NCBI RefSeq assembly: GCF_014170335.1
Contig: NZ_LZZS01000026.1
Span: 186,001-250,000, forward strand
Direction: 5' to 3'
From: Achromobacter sp. UMC46
Lineage (GTDB): Bacteria; Pseudomonadota; Gammaproteobacteria; Burkholderiales; Burkholderiaceae_B
DNA length: 64,000 bases
Shown: piece by piece, positions 1-10,504 of the stretch
Position numbering within the stretch: position 1 is the stretch's first letter
Layout of the letters: each line of letters starts with the position of its first letter
Made by a program: the position numbers and the translations under genes
Notes under the pieces: generated by a model
The model's input: only the letters and a program-made list of their open reading frames with translations
Told to the model about the DNA's origin: nothing
Database searches by the model: none

Positions 1-44
1 CTTTACAGGAAAGCCGGGCAGAGTTGGAGGTTACAGGGCCCCAT

Positions 45-75
45 GAAAAACGGCGCCTTGCGGCGCCGTTTTCGT
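45..75 (-). terminator. Intrinsic terminator of pnp
   Basis: An 11-bp stem (47-57 with 62-72, loop TTGC) is followed by a T run when read on the minus strand. It lies about 20 bases beyond the pnp stop codon and closes the rpsO-pnp transcript. Confidence 0.85.
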
Positions 76-92
76 TCAATCAGCCTGCCAGC

Positions 93-2255
93 TTATTCAG
101 CTTGCGGTTCCGATTGGGGGGCAGCTTCGGTCGCGGCAGCAGGCTGCTGCGCCTCGATGCCGCCGATCGCCTTGATGGACAGGCGCAGGCGGCCCTTGTC
201 GTCGGCCTCGATGATCTTGACGCGGACTTGCTGGCCGACCTTCAGCACATCGTTGATGTTCGCGATGCGGTAGTTGGCGATTTCCGAGATGTGCAGCAGG
301 CCGTCACGGCCCGGCAGCACTTGCACGATGGCGCCGAAGTCCAGCAGACGCAGCACCGAGCCTTCGTAGATCTGGCCCACTTCGACGTCGGCGGTCAGTT
401 CGACGATGCGGCGCTGGGCTTCTTTGGCCTGCGCTTCGTCGACGCTGGCGATCACGATCGTGCCGTCGTCGGAGATGTCGATCTGCGTACCGGTCTCTTC
501 GGTCAGCGCGCGGATGGTGGCGCCGCCCTTGCCGATCACGTCGCGGATCTTCTCGGGGTTGATCTTGATGGTCAGCATGCGCGGGGCGAAAGCCGAGAGC
601 TCGCCACGCGAACCGTCCAGCGCTTCCTTCATCTTGGTCAGGATGTGCAGGCGGCCTTCGCGGGCTTGCGCCAGCGCCACTTGCATGATTTCCTTCGTGA
701 TGCCCTGGATCTTGATGTCCATCTGCAGTGCGGTGACGCCGTTTTCGGTGCCCGCGACCTTGAAGTCCATGTCGCCCAGGTGATCTTCGTCACCCAGAAT
801 GTCGGTCAGCACGGCGAACTTGCCGCCGTCCAGGATCAGGCCCATGGCCACGCCGGCCACGTGATCCTTGACCGGCACGCCGGCGTCCATCATGGCCAGC
901 GAGCCGCCGCAGACCGAAGCCATCGACGACGAGCCGTTGGACTCGGTGATTTCCGACACGATGCGGATCGTGTACTGGAAGTCTTCAGGAGCCGGCAGCA
1001 GCGGAATCAGCGAGCGCTTGGCCAGACGGCCGTGGCCGATTTCGCGGCGCTTGGGCACACCGATGCGGCCCGTTTCGCCGGTGGCGAACGGAGGCATGTT
1101 GTAGTGCATCATGAAGCGGTCGCGGTATTCACCCATGAGCGCGTCGATGATCTGTTCGTCTTGCTTCGTGCCCAGCGTGGCCACGACCAGCGCTTGCGTT
1201 TCACCACGGGTGAACAGCGCGCTGCCGTGTGCGCGGGGCAGCACGCCCAGACGCACGCTGATGGGGCGCACGGTGCGGGTGTCGCGGCCGTCGATACGCG
1301 GTTCGCCGTTCAGGATCTGGCCGCGGACGATGGCCGATTCCAGCGAGAACATGATGTTGTCGACGGTCACGGCGTCCGGCAGCGACGCGCCCTTTTCAGC
1401 GGCGGCGGCAGCCAGCTTGGCCGACACGTCAGCCGACACTTCGCGCAGCTTGGCGGTACGGGCTTGCTTTTCGCGGATCTGGTAGGCGGCGTTCAGGCCT
1501 TCCTGGGCAGCCGAGGTCACGGCGGCGATCAGGGATTCGTCCTTGGCCGGCGCTTGCCAATCCCAATCGGGCTTGCCAGCGTCCTTCACCAGTTCGTGAA
1601 TGGCGTTGATGACGGCCTGCATTTGCTCGTGGCCGAAGACCACGCCGCCCAGCATGATTTCTTCGGACAGCTGTTGGGCTTCCGATTCCACCATCAGCAC
1701 GGCGTTTTCCGTACCGGCGACCACCAGGTCCAGCTTGGACGACTTCAGTTGCGAAGCGGTCGGGTTCAGCGCGTATTGGCCATCGATGTAGCCCACGCGG
1801 GCGGCGCCGATGGGGCCGTTGAACGGGATGCCCGAAATGGCCAGAGCGGCCGAGGCGCCGATCATGGCGGCGATGTCGGGATCGATCTCGGGATTGACCG
1901 ACAGCGTGTGGATGACCACTTGGACTTCGTTGTAGAAGTCTTCAGGGAACAGCGGACGCAGCGGACGGTCGATCAGGCGCGAGGTCAGCGTTTCCTTTTC
2001 GGACGGCTTGCCTTCACGCTTGAAGAACCCACCCGGAATACGGCCGGCAGCGTAGGTCTTCTCAATGTAGTCGACGGTCAGCGGGAAAAACGTTTGACCC
2101 GGCTTGGCCTTCTTGGAAGCCACGACGGTGGCCAGGACGACGGTGTCCTCGATCGACACCACAACGGCGCCGGATGCCTGGCGAGCGATTTCGCCAGTTT
2201 CCAGAACGACCGTATGCTGGCCGTATTGGAACGATTTTGTCACTTTGTTGAACAT
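93..2255 (-). CDS. pnp: Polyribonucleotide nucleotidyltransferase (PNPase)
   Basis: This cytoplasmic 3'-5' phosphorolytic exoribonuclease degrades mRNA with inorganic phosphate, usually with RNase E in a degradosome. The 720-residue product has the complete family layout: two RNase PH-like halves separated by an all-alpha domain, then a KH domain (the GKGGATIR loop) and a C-terminal S1 domain with a short Ala/Glu-rich tail. The second RNase PH core keeps the [12 protein letters not shown] motif, which carries the two metal-binding aspartates known in E. coli PNPase. The ATG at 2255 is preceded by AAGGAA. It lies downstream of rpsO on the same strand, the order found in most proteobacteria. 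Length is normal (E. coli 711). Identification is secure. Confidence 0.99.
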   Translation of the reverse strand: MFNKVTKSFQYGQHTVVLETGEIARQASGAVVVSIEDTVVLATVVASKKAKPGQTFFPLTVDYIEKTYAAGRIPGGFFKREGKPSEKETLTSRLIDRPLRPLFPEDFYNEVQVVIHTLSVNPEIDPDIAAMIGASAALAISGIPFNGPIGAARVGYIDGQYALNPTASQLKSSKLDLVVAGTENAVLMVESEAQQLSEEIMLGGVVFGHEQMQAVINAIHELVKDAGKPDWDWQAPAKDESLIAAVTSAAQEGLNAAYQIREKQARTAKLREVSADVSAKLAAAAAEKGASLPDAVTVDNIMFSLESAIVRGQILNGEPRIDGRDTRTVRPISVRLGVLPRAHGSALFTRGETQALVVATLGTKQDEQIIDALMGEYRDRFMMHYNMPPFATGETGRIGVPKRREIGHGRLAKRSLIPLLPAPEDFQYTIRIVSEITESNGSSSMASVCGGSLAMMDAGVPVKDHVAGVAMGLILDGGKFAVLTDILGDEDHLGDMDFKVAGTENGVTALQMDIKIQGITKEIMQVALAQAREGRLHILTKMKEALDGSRGELSAFAPRMLTIKINPEKIRDVIGKGGATIRALTEETGTQIDISDDGTIVIASVDEAQAKEAQRRIVELTADVEVGQIYEGSVLRLLDFGAIVQVLPGRDGLLHISEIANYRIANINDVLKVGQQVRVKIIEADDKGRLRLSIKAIGGIEAQQPAAATEAAPQSEPQAE

Positions 2256-2273
2256 GACGATTATTCCTTACAA

Positions 2274-2321
2274 ATGAAAAACCGTGGCCGTCGCGACAAT
2301 ACGTCGCACCGACCACGGTTA
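2274..2321 (-). terminator. rpsO-pnp intercistronic hairpin/terminator
   Basis: An 8-bp outer stem (2280-2287 with 2313-2320) encloses a second small stem (GCGAC/GTCGC). A T run follows it on the minus strand, just before the pnp ribosome site. In E. coli the corresponding position carries an attenuating terminator and the RNase III site through which PNPase controls its own mRNA. The structure is seen here; the regulatory role is inferred by analogy. Confidence 0.7.
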
Positions 2322-2349
2322 TTGCGTCATGGGGAGCCAGCCCCGTCGA

Positions 2350-2619
2350 TCACTTACGCAGACCGAGTTTTTCGATCAGAGCGCGGTACGAATCGGGATT
2401 GCGGCCCTTGAGATAGTCGAGCAGCTTGCGGCGACGGCTGACCATACGCAGCAGACCGCGGCGCGAGTGATGGTCCTTCATGTGTTCTTTGAAGTGACCA
2501 GTCAGTTCGTTGATACGGGCGGTGAGCAGAGCCACCTGAACTTCGGGGGAGCCGGTATCGCCTTGAGCGCGTTGGAACTGCGCAACGATATCGGATTTCT
2601 TGATGTCAGCTACAGACAT
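2350..2619 (-). CDS. rpsO: 30S ribosomal protein S15
   Basis: The 89-residue product has the exact family length and the conserved S15 core ([19 protein letters not shown], then a [22 protein letters not shown]-type helix). It binds the central domain of 16S rRNA early in 30S assembly. It is the first gene of the rpsO-pnp pair. The start at 2619 has GAGG about eight bases upstream. A 6-bp hairpin at 2643-2660 lies about 24 bases before the start. S15 represses its own translation in several bacteria, so this could be a regulatory structure, but that is only inferred. Confidence 0.99.
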   Translation of the reverse strand: MSVADIKKSDIVAQFQRAQGDTGSPEVQVALLTARINELTGHFKEHMKDHHSRRGLLRMVSRRRKLLDYLKGRNPDSYRALIEKLGLRK

Positions 2620-2931
2620 TGATGACCTCTTCGGACATGCGACAGGGCCGAGGTGCCCTGACGTGGTTTGGAAAAAATTTGCGTAAATCCCGGCGATAAG
2701 CGTTTTTGCTTTCTCACTGCTGCTTCAATAGCTGTGAAGAAGGCCCTCTGAACCTACTATGAAGGCGGCTTCCTCTACAGCCGGACTGCCGGCGCAAAGC
2801 ATCTTGCAAAATCAATACACTTGATAAAGCTCGATGATTATAGCTGATTCGCTAGAATTACCCCAGAGCCGGTTTCGGCTGGCAGGCAGTGGCCGGCAAC
2901 TGCCCGGCAGGCGCCCCAGAGGAGCAAAGTT
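2620..2931. other. Divergent intergenic region, rpsO / lipoprotein
   Basis: There is no gene in these 312 bases. They must hold the rpsO promoter (minus) and the lipoprotein promoter (plus). Visible elements are the CAGGGC/GCCCTG hairpin at 2643-2660 next to rpsO and an AT-rich stretch at about 2800-2860 with a TAGAAT hexamer at 2853-2858. No convincing -35 partner was found for either promoter. Confidence 0.4.
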
Positions 2932-3450
2932 ATGTCCAAATATTACAAAACAGCCCGCATCACCCTTGCCTCGCTGGCCCTGACCGGGCTTGCCGCATGC
3001 GCCAACCTGGCCCAGGTGCCACCCGGCACGCCCTACGCCGACGTGCTGACCCAGTTTGGTAAGCCCAACTTCGAATGCCCGCAGGCAGGCGGCGGGCGAC
3101 GCGTCATCTGGACGCAACAGCCGATGGGCCAGTACGCCTGGGGCACCAACGTAGGCACCGACGGCCGCGTGGGACAGGTGGTGCCCCTGCTGACCGACGC
3201 CCACTTCAAGGTGCTGGAAGCCGGCGACTGGGGCCCCGACCGCGTGCGCTGCGAATTCGGCCCGCCGGCCCGCATCGAAGAAACCGGCCTGGGTGAAAAG
3301 CGCGAAGTCGTGTGGTCGTACCGCTACAAGGAAAACGGGGTCTGGAATTCGCTGATGTACGTCTACATGAGCCGCGACGGCAGCAAACTGACGCACTTCC
3401 ACCCCGGACCCGACCCCATGTACGACGACGAGAAGTTCATGTGGCGCTGA
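2932..3450 (+). CDS. Small putative outer-membrane lipoprotein
   Basis: The 172-residue protein starts with a classic lipoprotein signal: basic N-terminus, hydrophobic stretch and lipobox LAAC with Cys23. It should therefore be lipidated and membrane anchored. The mature part has no catalytic motif that I recognise. Two similar segments (around TQFGKPNFECP and CEFGPPARIEE) recall the SmpA/BamE-like fold, in which 'FG.P' turns follow a short helix, so this may be a BamE-like repeat protein; that is a guess. The start at 2932 has an AGAGGAG ribosome site. It is monocistronic, flanked by rpsO in divergence and a terminator at 3473-3497. Confidence 0.85.
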   Translation: MSKYYKTARITLASLALTGLAACANLAQVPPGTPYADVLTQFGKPNFECPQAGGGRRVIWTQQPMGQYAWGTNVGTDGRVGQVVPLLTDAHFKVLEAGDWGPDRVRCEFGPPARIEETGLGEKREVVWSYRYKENGVWNSLMYVYMSRDGSKLTHFHPGPDPMYDDEKFMWR

Positions 3451-3472
3451 CGCCACCCGGTTCCAGAAACGC

Positions 3473-3497
3473 AAAACCCGCCGATCCGGCGGGTTTT
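3473..3497. terminator. Bidirectional terminator
   Basis: An 11-bp stem AAAACCCGCCG / CGGCGGGTTTT with a 3-base loop lies between the convergent lipoprotein and pssA genes. A-rich and T-rich flanks make it usable from both sides. Confidence 0.85.
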
Positions 3498-3524
3498 GTC
3501 GTTTTGCCTTGAAGGGCGGAGCGA

Positions 3525-4298
3525 TCAGGAAGACTGGCCGCGACGCTCTTGCGTCAGGCGGCGCGCCTTGTTCCAGCGCCAGCCCCACATGATCCAGCCC
3601 GACAGGCCATACAGCACGAACAGGCCGAACAGCACGACCGGGGGGTCGCTGGACACGAACACGAACACGGCCACCACCAGCAAGATGCCCCAGAACGGCA
3701 CGCTGCGGCCCAAGGCGAAGCTCTTGCCGCTGAAGAACGGCGCGTTCGACACCATGGTGATGCCGGCGTACATGGTCAGCGTGAACGCCACCCAGGCCAT
3801 CAGGCTGTCATGGATGGGCAGCTTGTTGTCCACGGCCAGCCAGACGAAACCCGCCACCAGCGCGGCCGCGGCCGGGCTGGGCAAGCCCTGGAAATAGCGT
3901 TTGTCGACGACGGCGATATTGGTATTGAACCGCGCCAGACGCAACGCGGCCCCGGCCACGTAGACGAAGGCGGCCAGCCAGCCCCAGCGGCCCAGGTCGT
4001 TCAGGATCCATTCGTACATGACCAGCGCGGGCGCCACGCCGAAGGACGTCATGTCCGACAGCGAGTCGTATTGTTCGCCGAAGGCGGACTGCGTATTGGT
4101 CAGCCGGGCGACCCGGCCATCCATGCCGTCCAGCACCATGGCCACGAAAATGGCGATGGCGGCGACTTCGAAGCGGTCGTTCATGGCCTGCACCACGGCA
4201 TAGAACCCCGCGAACAACGCCGCGGTGGTGAATGCGTTGGGCAGCAAGTAGATGCTTCGGTGGCGGTTCTCGGAATCGCGCATGGAAAAATTGGGCAT
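3525..4298 (-). CDS. pssA: CDP-diacylglycerol-serine O-phosphatidyltransferase
   Basis: This membrane enzyme makes phosphatidylserine from CDP-diacylglycerol and serine, the first step towards phosphatidylethanolamine. The 257-residue product is of the type II (CDP-alcohol phosphotransferase) class. The signature DGMDGRVARLTNTQSAFGEQYDSLSD matches the D-G-x2-A-R-x8-G-x3-D-x3-D family motif, with Gly-Arg-Val-Ala-Arg in the middle, and is followed by several hydrophobic segments. The start at 4298 (MPNFSMRD) is chosen; an ATG five codons in is also possible. It lies 168 bases beyond ilvC, but the strong terminator at 4392-4425 separates it, so it probably has its own promoter. Confidence 0.95.
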   Translation of the reverse strand: MPNFSMRDSENRHRSIYLLPNAFTTAALFAGFYAVVQAMNDRFEVAAIAIFVAMVLDGMDGRVARLTNTQSAFGEQYDSLSDMTSFGVAPALVMYEWILNDLGRWGWLAAFVYVAGAALRLARFNTNIAVVDKRYFQGLPSPAAAALVAGFVWLAVDNKLPIHDSLMAWVAFTLTMYAGITMVSNAPFFSGKSFALGRSVPFWGILLVVAVFVFVSSDPPVVLFGLFVLYGLSGWIMWGWRWNKARRLTQERRGQSS

Positions 4299-4391
4299 GG
4301 TCTCAATAACTTACAACGGACTGTGAAAGGTTAACCCATCTGGCCCCGCTTGCGGGCCAGAGCAAGCCGCGTTCCTGAGCAATAAACCAAG

Positions 4392-4425
4392 AAAAAGCGG
4401 CATGCCCTCGCAGGCATGCCGCTTT
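4392..4425 (-). terminator. Terminator of the ilv operon
   Basis: A 13-bp perfect stem (4394-4406 with 4413-4425) is followed on the minus strand by TTTTTC, 40 bases after the ilvC stop. It marks the end of ilvI-ilvN-ilvC. Confidence 0.85.
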
Positions 4426-4466
4426 GACCGCTTGCACGCGGGGAAACCCCCGCGCCAGGCTCACGA

Positions 4467-5558
<1,092 letters not shown>

Positions 5559-6050
5559 TCAAATCTTCAAAATCCGTTCACCGCGTCCGATGCCGGACAC
5601 GCCGGTGCGTACGGTTTCAAGGATGGCACTGCGGTCCAGGGCTTCCAGGAAGGCCTGTACTTTTTCCTGCACCCCGGTCAATTCGATGGTGTAGGACTTG
5701 TCGGTCACGTCGATGATGCGGCCGCGGAAGATGTCCGCCATGCGCTTCATCTCTTCGCGTTCCTTGCCGACGGCGCGCACCTTCACGAGCATCAGCTCGC
5801 GCTCGATGTGGGCGCCTTCGGTCAGGTCCACCACTTTGACGACATCCACCAGGCGATTCAAATGCTTGGTGATCTGTTCGATGACCTCGTCGGAACCGGT
5901 CGTGACGATGGTCATGCGCGACAGGGTGGAGTCCTCGGTGGGCGCCACCGTCAGGGTCTCGATGTTGTAGCCCCGCGCGGAAAACAGCCCCACCACGCGC
6001 GACAGCGCGCCGGGTTCGTTCTCGAGGAGGACGGAAATCACGTGCTTCAT
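5559..6050 (-). CDS. ilvN: Acetolactate synthase small (regulatory) subunit
   Basis: This 163-residue protein is the valine-sensing partner of the large subunit encoded just upstream. It begins with an ACT domain (MKHVISVLLENEPGALSRVV, a ligand-binding fold for branched-chain amino acids) followed by the conserved C-terminal ALS_ss domain. The start at 6050 is used because GGAGG lies seven bases before it; the ten-codon upstream extension would overlap ilvI and has no ribosome site. It is 10 bases from the ilvI stop, so the two are translationally close. The gene is also called ilvH in this lineage. Confidence 0.96.
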   Translation of the reverse strand: MKHVISVLLENEPGALSRVVGLFSARGYNIETLTVAPTEDSTLSRMTIVTTGSDEVIEQITKHLNRLVDVVKVVDLTEGAHIERELMLVKVRAVGKEREEMKRMADIFRGRIIDVTDKSYTIELTGVQEKVQAFLEALDRSAILETVRTGVSGIGRGERILKI

Positions 6051-6060
6051 GGTGGCCTCC

Positions 6061-7776
6061 TTACAGGTCTTCAGAGCCAAGCAGCATTTCGGTCAGCCCG
6101 CGTCCGGCCTTGACCATCGGCCACACGTTTTCGGTGCGGTCGGTGATGAAGTCCAGGAAGACCAGGCGTTCCTTGTGCTTGCCGAACGCTTCGCGCAGCG
6201 CGGGTTCGACATCCGCCGGACGCTCGATGCGCAGACCCACGTGGCCATAGGCCTCGGCCACCTTGACGAAGTCGGGCAGCGAATCCATGTAGGACTCGGA
6301 ATAGCGCGAGCCGTAATCGATCTGCTGCCATTGCCGGACCATACCCAGAAAACGGTTGTTCAGGCAGACGATCTTGGGCGTCAGGCGGTACTGGTGGCAG
6401 GTCGACAGTTCCTGGATGTTCATCTGGATCGACGCTTCGCCGGTGATGACGGCGACGTCGTGCCCAGGGTTGGCCATCTGTACGCCCATCGCGTACGGCA
6501 GCCCCACCCCCATGGTGCCCAGGCCGCCGGAGTTGATCCAGCGGCGCGGCTTGTCGAACTTGTAGTACTGGGCCGCCCACATCTGGTGCTGGCCCACGTC
6601 GGAGGTGACGAAAGCGTCGCCGCCGGTCACTTCCCAGAGCTTTTCCACCACGTACTGCGGCTTGATCACTTCGTCCGAGTTGGCGAACTTCAGGCATTCC
6701 TTGCCGCGCCACGTCTCGACCTGCTCCCACCATTTGGCGATGGGGGCCGGCTTGTGCTCGGCCGCGGCGATCTCGTATTGCGCGCTGAGGTCGGCCAGCA
6801 CGTCCTTGACGTTACCGACGATCGGGACGTCCACGCGCACGCGCTTGGAGATCGACGAGGGATCGATATCGATATGGATGATCTTGCGGGCGTTCTGCGC
6901 GAAGTGCTTGGGATTGCCGATCACGCGGTCATCGAAACGAGCCCCGATGGCCAGCAGCACGTCGCAGTGCTGCATCGCCATATTGGCTTCGTACGTGCCG
7001 TGCATGCCGGGCATGCCCACGAACTGGCCGCTGCTGGCCGGGTAGCCGCCCAGACCCATCAGGGTACTGGTGCAGGGCGCGCCCAGCTGCGACACGAGCT
7101 TGTTGAGCTCGGGCGCGGCGTTCGACAGAATGACCCCGCCGCCCGTGTAGATCATCGGCCGCTCGGCGGCCAGCAGCATCTGCACGGCTTTCTTGATCTG
7201 CCCCTGGTGGCCCTTGTTGACGGGCGCATAGGAACGCATCGAGATCTCGCCCTTGGGCGGCGTGTACTTGCACTGCGCGACGGTGATGTCCTTGGGGATA
7301 TCCACCAGCACCGGGCCGGGACGGCCCGTGCGCGCGATGTAGAACGCGCGGCGCATGGTTTCGGCCAGGTCCTTGACGTCGCGCACAAGGAAGTTGTGCT
7401 TGACGCAGGGACGCGTGATGCCGACGGTGTCGCATTCCTGGAAGGCGTCCTCGCCGATGGCCGCAGTGGGCACTTGCCCGCTGATGATGACCATGGGGAT
7501 GGAATCCATATAGGCGGTGGCGATGCCGGTGACGGCATTGGTCACGCCCGGGCCGCTGGTCACGAGGCAGACGCCGACCTTTTGCGACGAGCGCGAATAG
7601 GCATCGGCGGCGTGCACGGCGGCTTGCTCGTGACGAACCAGGATATGCTGAAATTTGTCTTGCTTGAAGATCGCGTCGTAGATGTACAGCACTGCGCCGC
7701 CGGGATAGCCGAAAACGTGTTCCACGCCCTCATCGGCCAGGCAGCGCACGACGATATCGGCGCCATTCATTTCCAT
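6061..7776 (-). CDS. ilvI: Acetolactate synthase large (catalytic) subunit
   Basis: This is a thiamine-diphosphate enzyme that condenses pyruvate with pyruvate or 2-oxobutyrate, the committed step of branched-chain amino acid synthesis. The 571-residue product has the three-domain pattern: an N-terminal pyrimidine-binding domain with the catalytic Glu in HEQAAVHAADAY, a central domain, and a C-terminal pyrophosphate-binding domain with ITGEASIQMNIQEL and LNNRFLGMVRQWQ. GEAS replaces the textbook GDGS, as is usual in betaproteobacterial homologues. Start 7776 (MEMNGADIV) follows AAGGAAA; an in-frame extension of 84 codons upstream looks non-coding. It is the first gene of the operon. Confidence 0.97.
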   Translation of the reverse strand: MEMNGADIVVRCLADEGVEHVFGYPGGAVLYIYDAIFKQDKFQHILVRHEQAAVHAADAYSRSSQKVGVCLVTSGPGVTNAVTGIATAYMDSIPMVIISGQVPTAAIGEDAFQECDTVGITRPCVKHNFLVRDVKDLAETMRRAFYIARTGRPGPVLVDIPKDITVAQCKYTPPKGEISMRSYAPVNKGHQGQIKKAVQMLLAAERPMIYTGGGVILSNAAPELNKLVSQLGAPCTSTLMGLGGYPASSGQFVGMPGMHGTYEANMAMQHCDVLLAIGARFDDRVIGNPKHFAQNARKIIHIDIDPSSISKRVRVDVPIVGNVKDVLADLSAQYEIAAAEHKPAPIAKWWEQVETWRGKECLKFANSDEVIKPQYVVEKLWEVTGGDAFVTSDVGQHQMWAAQYYKFDKPRRWINSGGLGTMGVGLPYAMGVQMANPGHDVAVITGEASIQMNIQELSTCHQYRLTPKIVCLNNRFLGMVRQWQQIDYGSRYSESYMDSLPDFVKVAEAYGHVGLRIERPADVEPALREAFGKHKERLVFLDFITDRTENVWPMVKAGRGLTEMLLGSEDL

Positions 7777-8110
7777 GTTGTATTTCCTTTCAGTACCGGC
7801 CCTGCAACCCTGACTGCTGCTCGCCCGGATACGGCGGCAACGGAACCCATACCGGCTACGACAACATGATCCGGCGCTTTGCGGCTCACGGAGCCACGCC
7901 ACCCGGACACCCTGCCGACCCGGCACACGCTCGACAGAACGCAGTGCAAACGCCCCTTGGGGACGCTGGAGGTCGAAATGGAAGCTTTGGCAACACACGC
8001 TTGTGGCGCGGCCAACAGCAGGTATCACTGCGGCAGGATGGCTGGGAGGTGACCCTGACCATCCGCCTCAACGCGCCGGTATCGGATAGGCAGACCGACG
8101 CAAGAGATGG

Positions 8111-8139
8111 AATTTACCGCGTTGCGTCAAAGGTAGCAA
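8111..8139 (-). promoter_or_regulatory. Candidate sigma-70 promoter of the ilv operon
   Basis: On the minus strand TTGCTA (8139-8134) and TAAATT (8116-8111) are separated by exactly 17 bases. It is the best-spaced promoter-like pair between the divergent genes. It was found by eye only. Confidence 0.45.
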
Positions 8140-8220
8140 ATCGAGGTTTCAGGACCGTTGCACGGGCGATGCAGGGAAACTCCGGTAACGATCCGACCCC
8201 AAAAATCCGAACGACCTCTC

Positions 8221-8226
8221 TATACT
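8221..8226 (+). promoter_or_regulatory. Candidate -10 element of the FUSC gene
   Basis: TATACT lies 32 bases before the start codon at 8258, in an otherwise GC-rich region. No good -35 hexamer is seen at the expected distance. Confidence 0.35.
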
Positions 8227-8257
8227 TATCCGGTCGCCCACCGTCCGCCGCCGCCCC

Positions 8258-10483
8258 ATGGATTTGCGCATTGCCAGCATCCGCCGCTTCCTCTACAGCC
8301 ACTACTTCTTCGGAGGGGTGCGCCAGGGGGTCGGCATGCTGTTGCCCGTGCTGGTGCTGGGCGGCATCTTCGGCAACTACACGACTGGGCTGGTCGCGAC
8401 GTTCGGCGCGCAGTGCCTGGCCATCATCGACCAGCCGGGCGGGCCGCAGCGCCACCGCACCAACGAGATGCTGGGCGGCGCCGCGCTGGGCACGCTGACC
8501 GTCATCATCACCGGGCTGGCGTCCACGCATCCGGTGATGATCTGGCTGGTCGTCATCGCGCAGTGTTTCGTCTATTCGATGTTCACCGTGTTCGGCAAGC
8601 GGGGCGGGCTGATCGGCTTTGCCGGCCTGCTGCTGATGACCTTGACCATGCACTCGCCGCTGGAACCGCACGAGGTCCTGGCGCACGCCGCCGCCACGCT
8701 GGGCGGCGCCCTGTTCTACGTGGTGTTCAGCCTGGGTTTTTCGCGCCTGTTCTGGCTGCGCGAGGAACAGCAGGCCATGTCGGTGGCGCTGTTCGCCACC
8801 GGCGACTATGTCGCCGCCCGCGCCGCCTTCTACGACGCCACCGCCGACCTGGACGAGGCCTACCGCACGCTGATCCAGCGCCAGTCCGTCATGACGGAAA
8901 AGCACCAGGCCGCCCGCGACATGGTGCTGCGCGCCCTGCCCCGCGGCAAAGGCCTGGGCGACCGCCAGCGCGTGATGATCTGGAACATGTTCGTCGACAT
9001 GCTGCAGCTGCTGGACACGCTGGTGGCCACGCACACCGACTACGCCGCGTTGCGCCGCACCCTGGCCGGCAACGACTGCCTGATGTTCATGCGCGACGCC
9101 CTGGTGAAGATGTCCCTGGAGCTGAACCGCATCGCGCTGGACGTGTCGCGCGGGCGCCAGGTGCAGTACCGCAGCAGCGCCCGCGCCGAACTGCGCGCCA
9201 TCGAATACGAGATCGAACAGCTCAAGCAGCAGGGCCTGGGCGAACGCGAACCCGAAATGCTGGCGCTGATCATCCAGGTGCTGCGCCGCCTGCGCAATTC
9301 CGCCCGCATCGTCGACCGGCTGGCGGACCACACTGCGGCCTCGCCGGACGCCAAGCCCACCGACGTGCTGCGCATCAACAAGTCGTTGACCCGCTTCATC
9401 TCGCGCCAGGAATTCCGTTTCGGCCTGCTGACCAGCAACCTGCGCCTGGACTCCCCGCATTTCCGCTATGCGCTACGCGTGACGGCAGCAGCTGCCATCG
9501 CCATGACGCTGGCCAGCCGCTGGCTGTCGCCGGCGTTCTCGGCGCACAACTACTGGATCATGCTGACCATCGTCATCATCATGAAGCCCGGTTTCGCGCT
9601 GACGCGGCAGCGCAACGGCTGGCGGTTGGGCGGCACGCTGATCGGCTGCATCTGCGCGCTGCTGCTGTTCAACGTGACCGACCGGCCCGAAATCCTGTTC
9701 GCCGTGCTGCTGGGCGCCTGCATCATGGGCAACAGCCTGGTGCAGCTGAACTACATGGCCAGCGCCATCTTCAACACGCTTTTCGTGGTGCTGGTGTTCC
9801 ACTTCGTCTCGCCGGGCACGGTGTCCATGTCCGTGATCGGCGAACGCGCCATCGACACGCTGCTGGGCTGCACGCTCGCGCTGGTGTGCAGCTACATCCT
9901 GCCGTGGTGGGAAGCCCGCTACCTGAAGCCCCTGGCCGCCGCCGCCACGCGCGCCAACCGCGAATACCTGATCGCCGGCCTGCGCTACGCCGATGCCATG
10001 CAGGCGCATGGCGCGCCGGTGGGCGACGCCGCGGCCGAGACCCCGGCGGTCATCGATGCCGACCTGGCCTGGCGTCTGGCGCGCAAGAACGTGCACATCG
10101 CGTTCAGCAACTTCGCCGAGGCCTTCTACCGGATGATGAGCGAACCGAAATCGCACCAGGTCAGCGTGCCCGAGCTCAACAACCTGCTGATCCAGAACCA
10201 CGTGCTGGCCTCGCAGATCACCGCGGCGATCCCCATCCTGGCGGCCTTGCCGAAAACGCCCGAGGCGGTGCAACTGGCCATGAACGGCATGGTCGACCTG
10301 CTGGACGAACGCCGCCCCGAGATCGCCGCGAACCTGCCCACGCAGTTCGACACCGAAGGCGAACAGGCCGCGCTGGTCTACCCGGTCAAGCAGATGCTGA
10401 AGGCGTCCCACATGATCCGGCAAGAACTGCAGGCCTTGGCCGACCCGACGCACGCGCCGCCGGTGGCGGCCGTGGCGTCTTGA
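8258..10483 (+). CDS. FUSC-family inner-membrane protein (YccS/YhfK type)
   Basis: The 741-residue protein has two blocks of hydrophobic helices: one at about residues 20-170, after a short N-terminus, and one at about 410-540. Each is followed by a long soluble cytoplasmic segment with coiled-coil-like helices. This duplicated arrangement is typical of the FUSC family, which includes aromatic-acid exporters (AaeB) and fusaric acid resistance proteins. The substrate cannot be read from the sequence. It is monocistronic, with its own terminator at 10505-10537, and is divergent from ilvI. No clear Shine-Dalgarno precedes the ATG at 8258; it was chosen because the membrane domain begins directly after it. 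Confidence 0.85.
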   Translation: MDLRIASIRRFLYSHYFFGGVRQGVGMLLPVLVLGGIFGNYTTGLVATFGAQCLAIIDQPGGPQRHRTNEMLGGAALGTLTVIITGLASTHPVMIWLVVIAQCFVYSMFTVFGKRGGLIGFAGLLLMTLTMHSPLEPHEVLAHAAATLGGALFYVVFSLGFSRLFWLREEQQAMSVALFATGDYVAARAAFYDATADLDEAYRTLIQRQSVMTEKHQAARDMVLRALPRGKGLGDRQRVMIWNMFVDMLQLLDTLVATHTDYAALRRTLAGNDCLMFMRDALVKMSLELNRIALDVSRGRQVQYRSSARAELRAIEYEIEQLKQQGLGEREPEMLALIIQVLRRLRNSARIVDRLADHTAASPDAKPTDVLRINKSLTRFISRQEFRFGLLTSNLRLDSPHFRYALRVTAAAAIAMTLASRWLSPAFSAHNYWIMLTIVIIMKPGFALTRQRNGWRLGGTLIGCICALLLFNVTDRPEILFAVLLGACIMGNSLVQLNYMASAIFNTLFVVLVFHFVSPGTVSMSVIGERAIDTLLGCTLALVCSYILPWWEARYLKPLAAAATRANREYLIAGLRYADAMQAHGAPVGDAAAETPAVIDADLAWRLARKNVHIAFSNFAEAFYRMMSEPKSHQVSVPELNNLLIQNHVLASQITAAIPILAALPKTPEAVQLAMNGMVDLLDERRPEIAANLPTQFDTEGEQAALVYPVKQMLKASHMIRQELQALADPTHAPPVAAVAS

Positions 10484-10504
10484 TCGCAACGGTCCTTGCG
10501 CGAT

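Larger units (their letters stand above)
7777..8257. other. Divergent intergenic region with long ilv leader
   Basis: These 481 bases have no confident gene. They hold a minus-strand promoter at 8111-8139, which would give a leader of about 330 bases before ilvI, and a plus-strand -10 hexamer at 8221-8226 for the FUSC gene. Within the leader is a CCCC/GGGG hairpin near 7950-7965, and close to ilvI a Val/Ala-rich reading frame that ends inside the ilvI start. Confidence 0.4.

Noticed and set aside
24-2411. 795-codon plus-strand frame opposite pnp
   Set aside because: It is the antisense shadow of a well-recognised gene; its composition (Arg/His/Gln/Asp-rich) matches no family and is a usual by-product of high GC.
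6061-7776. Defective thiamine-diphosphate motif (GEAS for GDGS) in acetolactate synthase
   Set aside because: This variant is usual in betaproteobacterial large subunits and the rest of the motif is intact.
8114-10489. Long minus-strand frames under the FUSC gene
   Set aside because: The plus-strand protein has clear membrane helices and family pattern; the minus frames are low-complexity His/Gln/Arg shadows.
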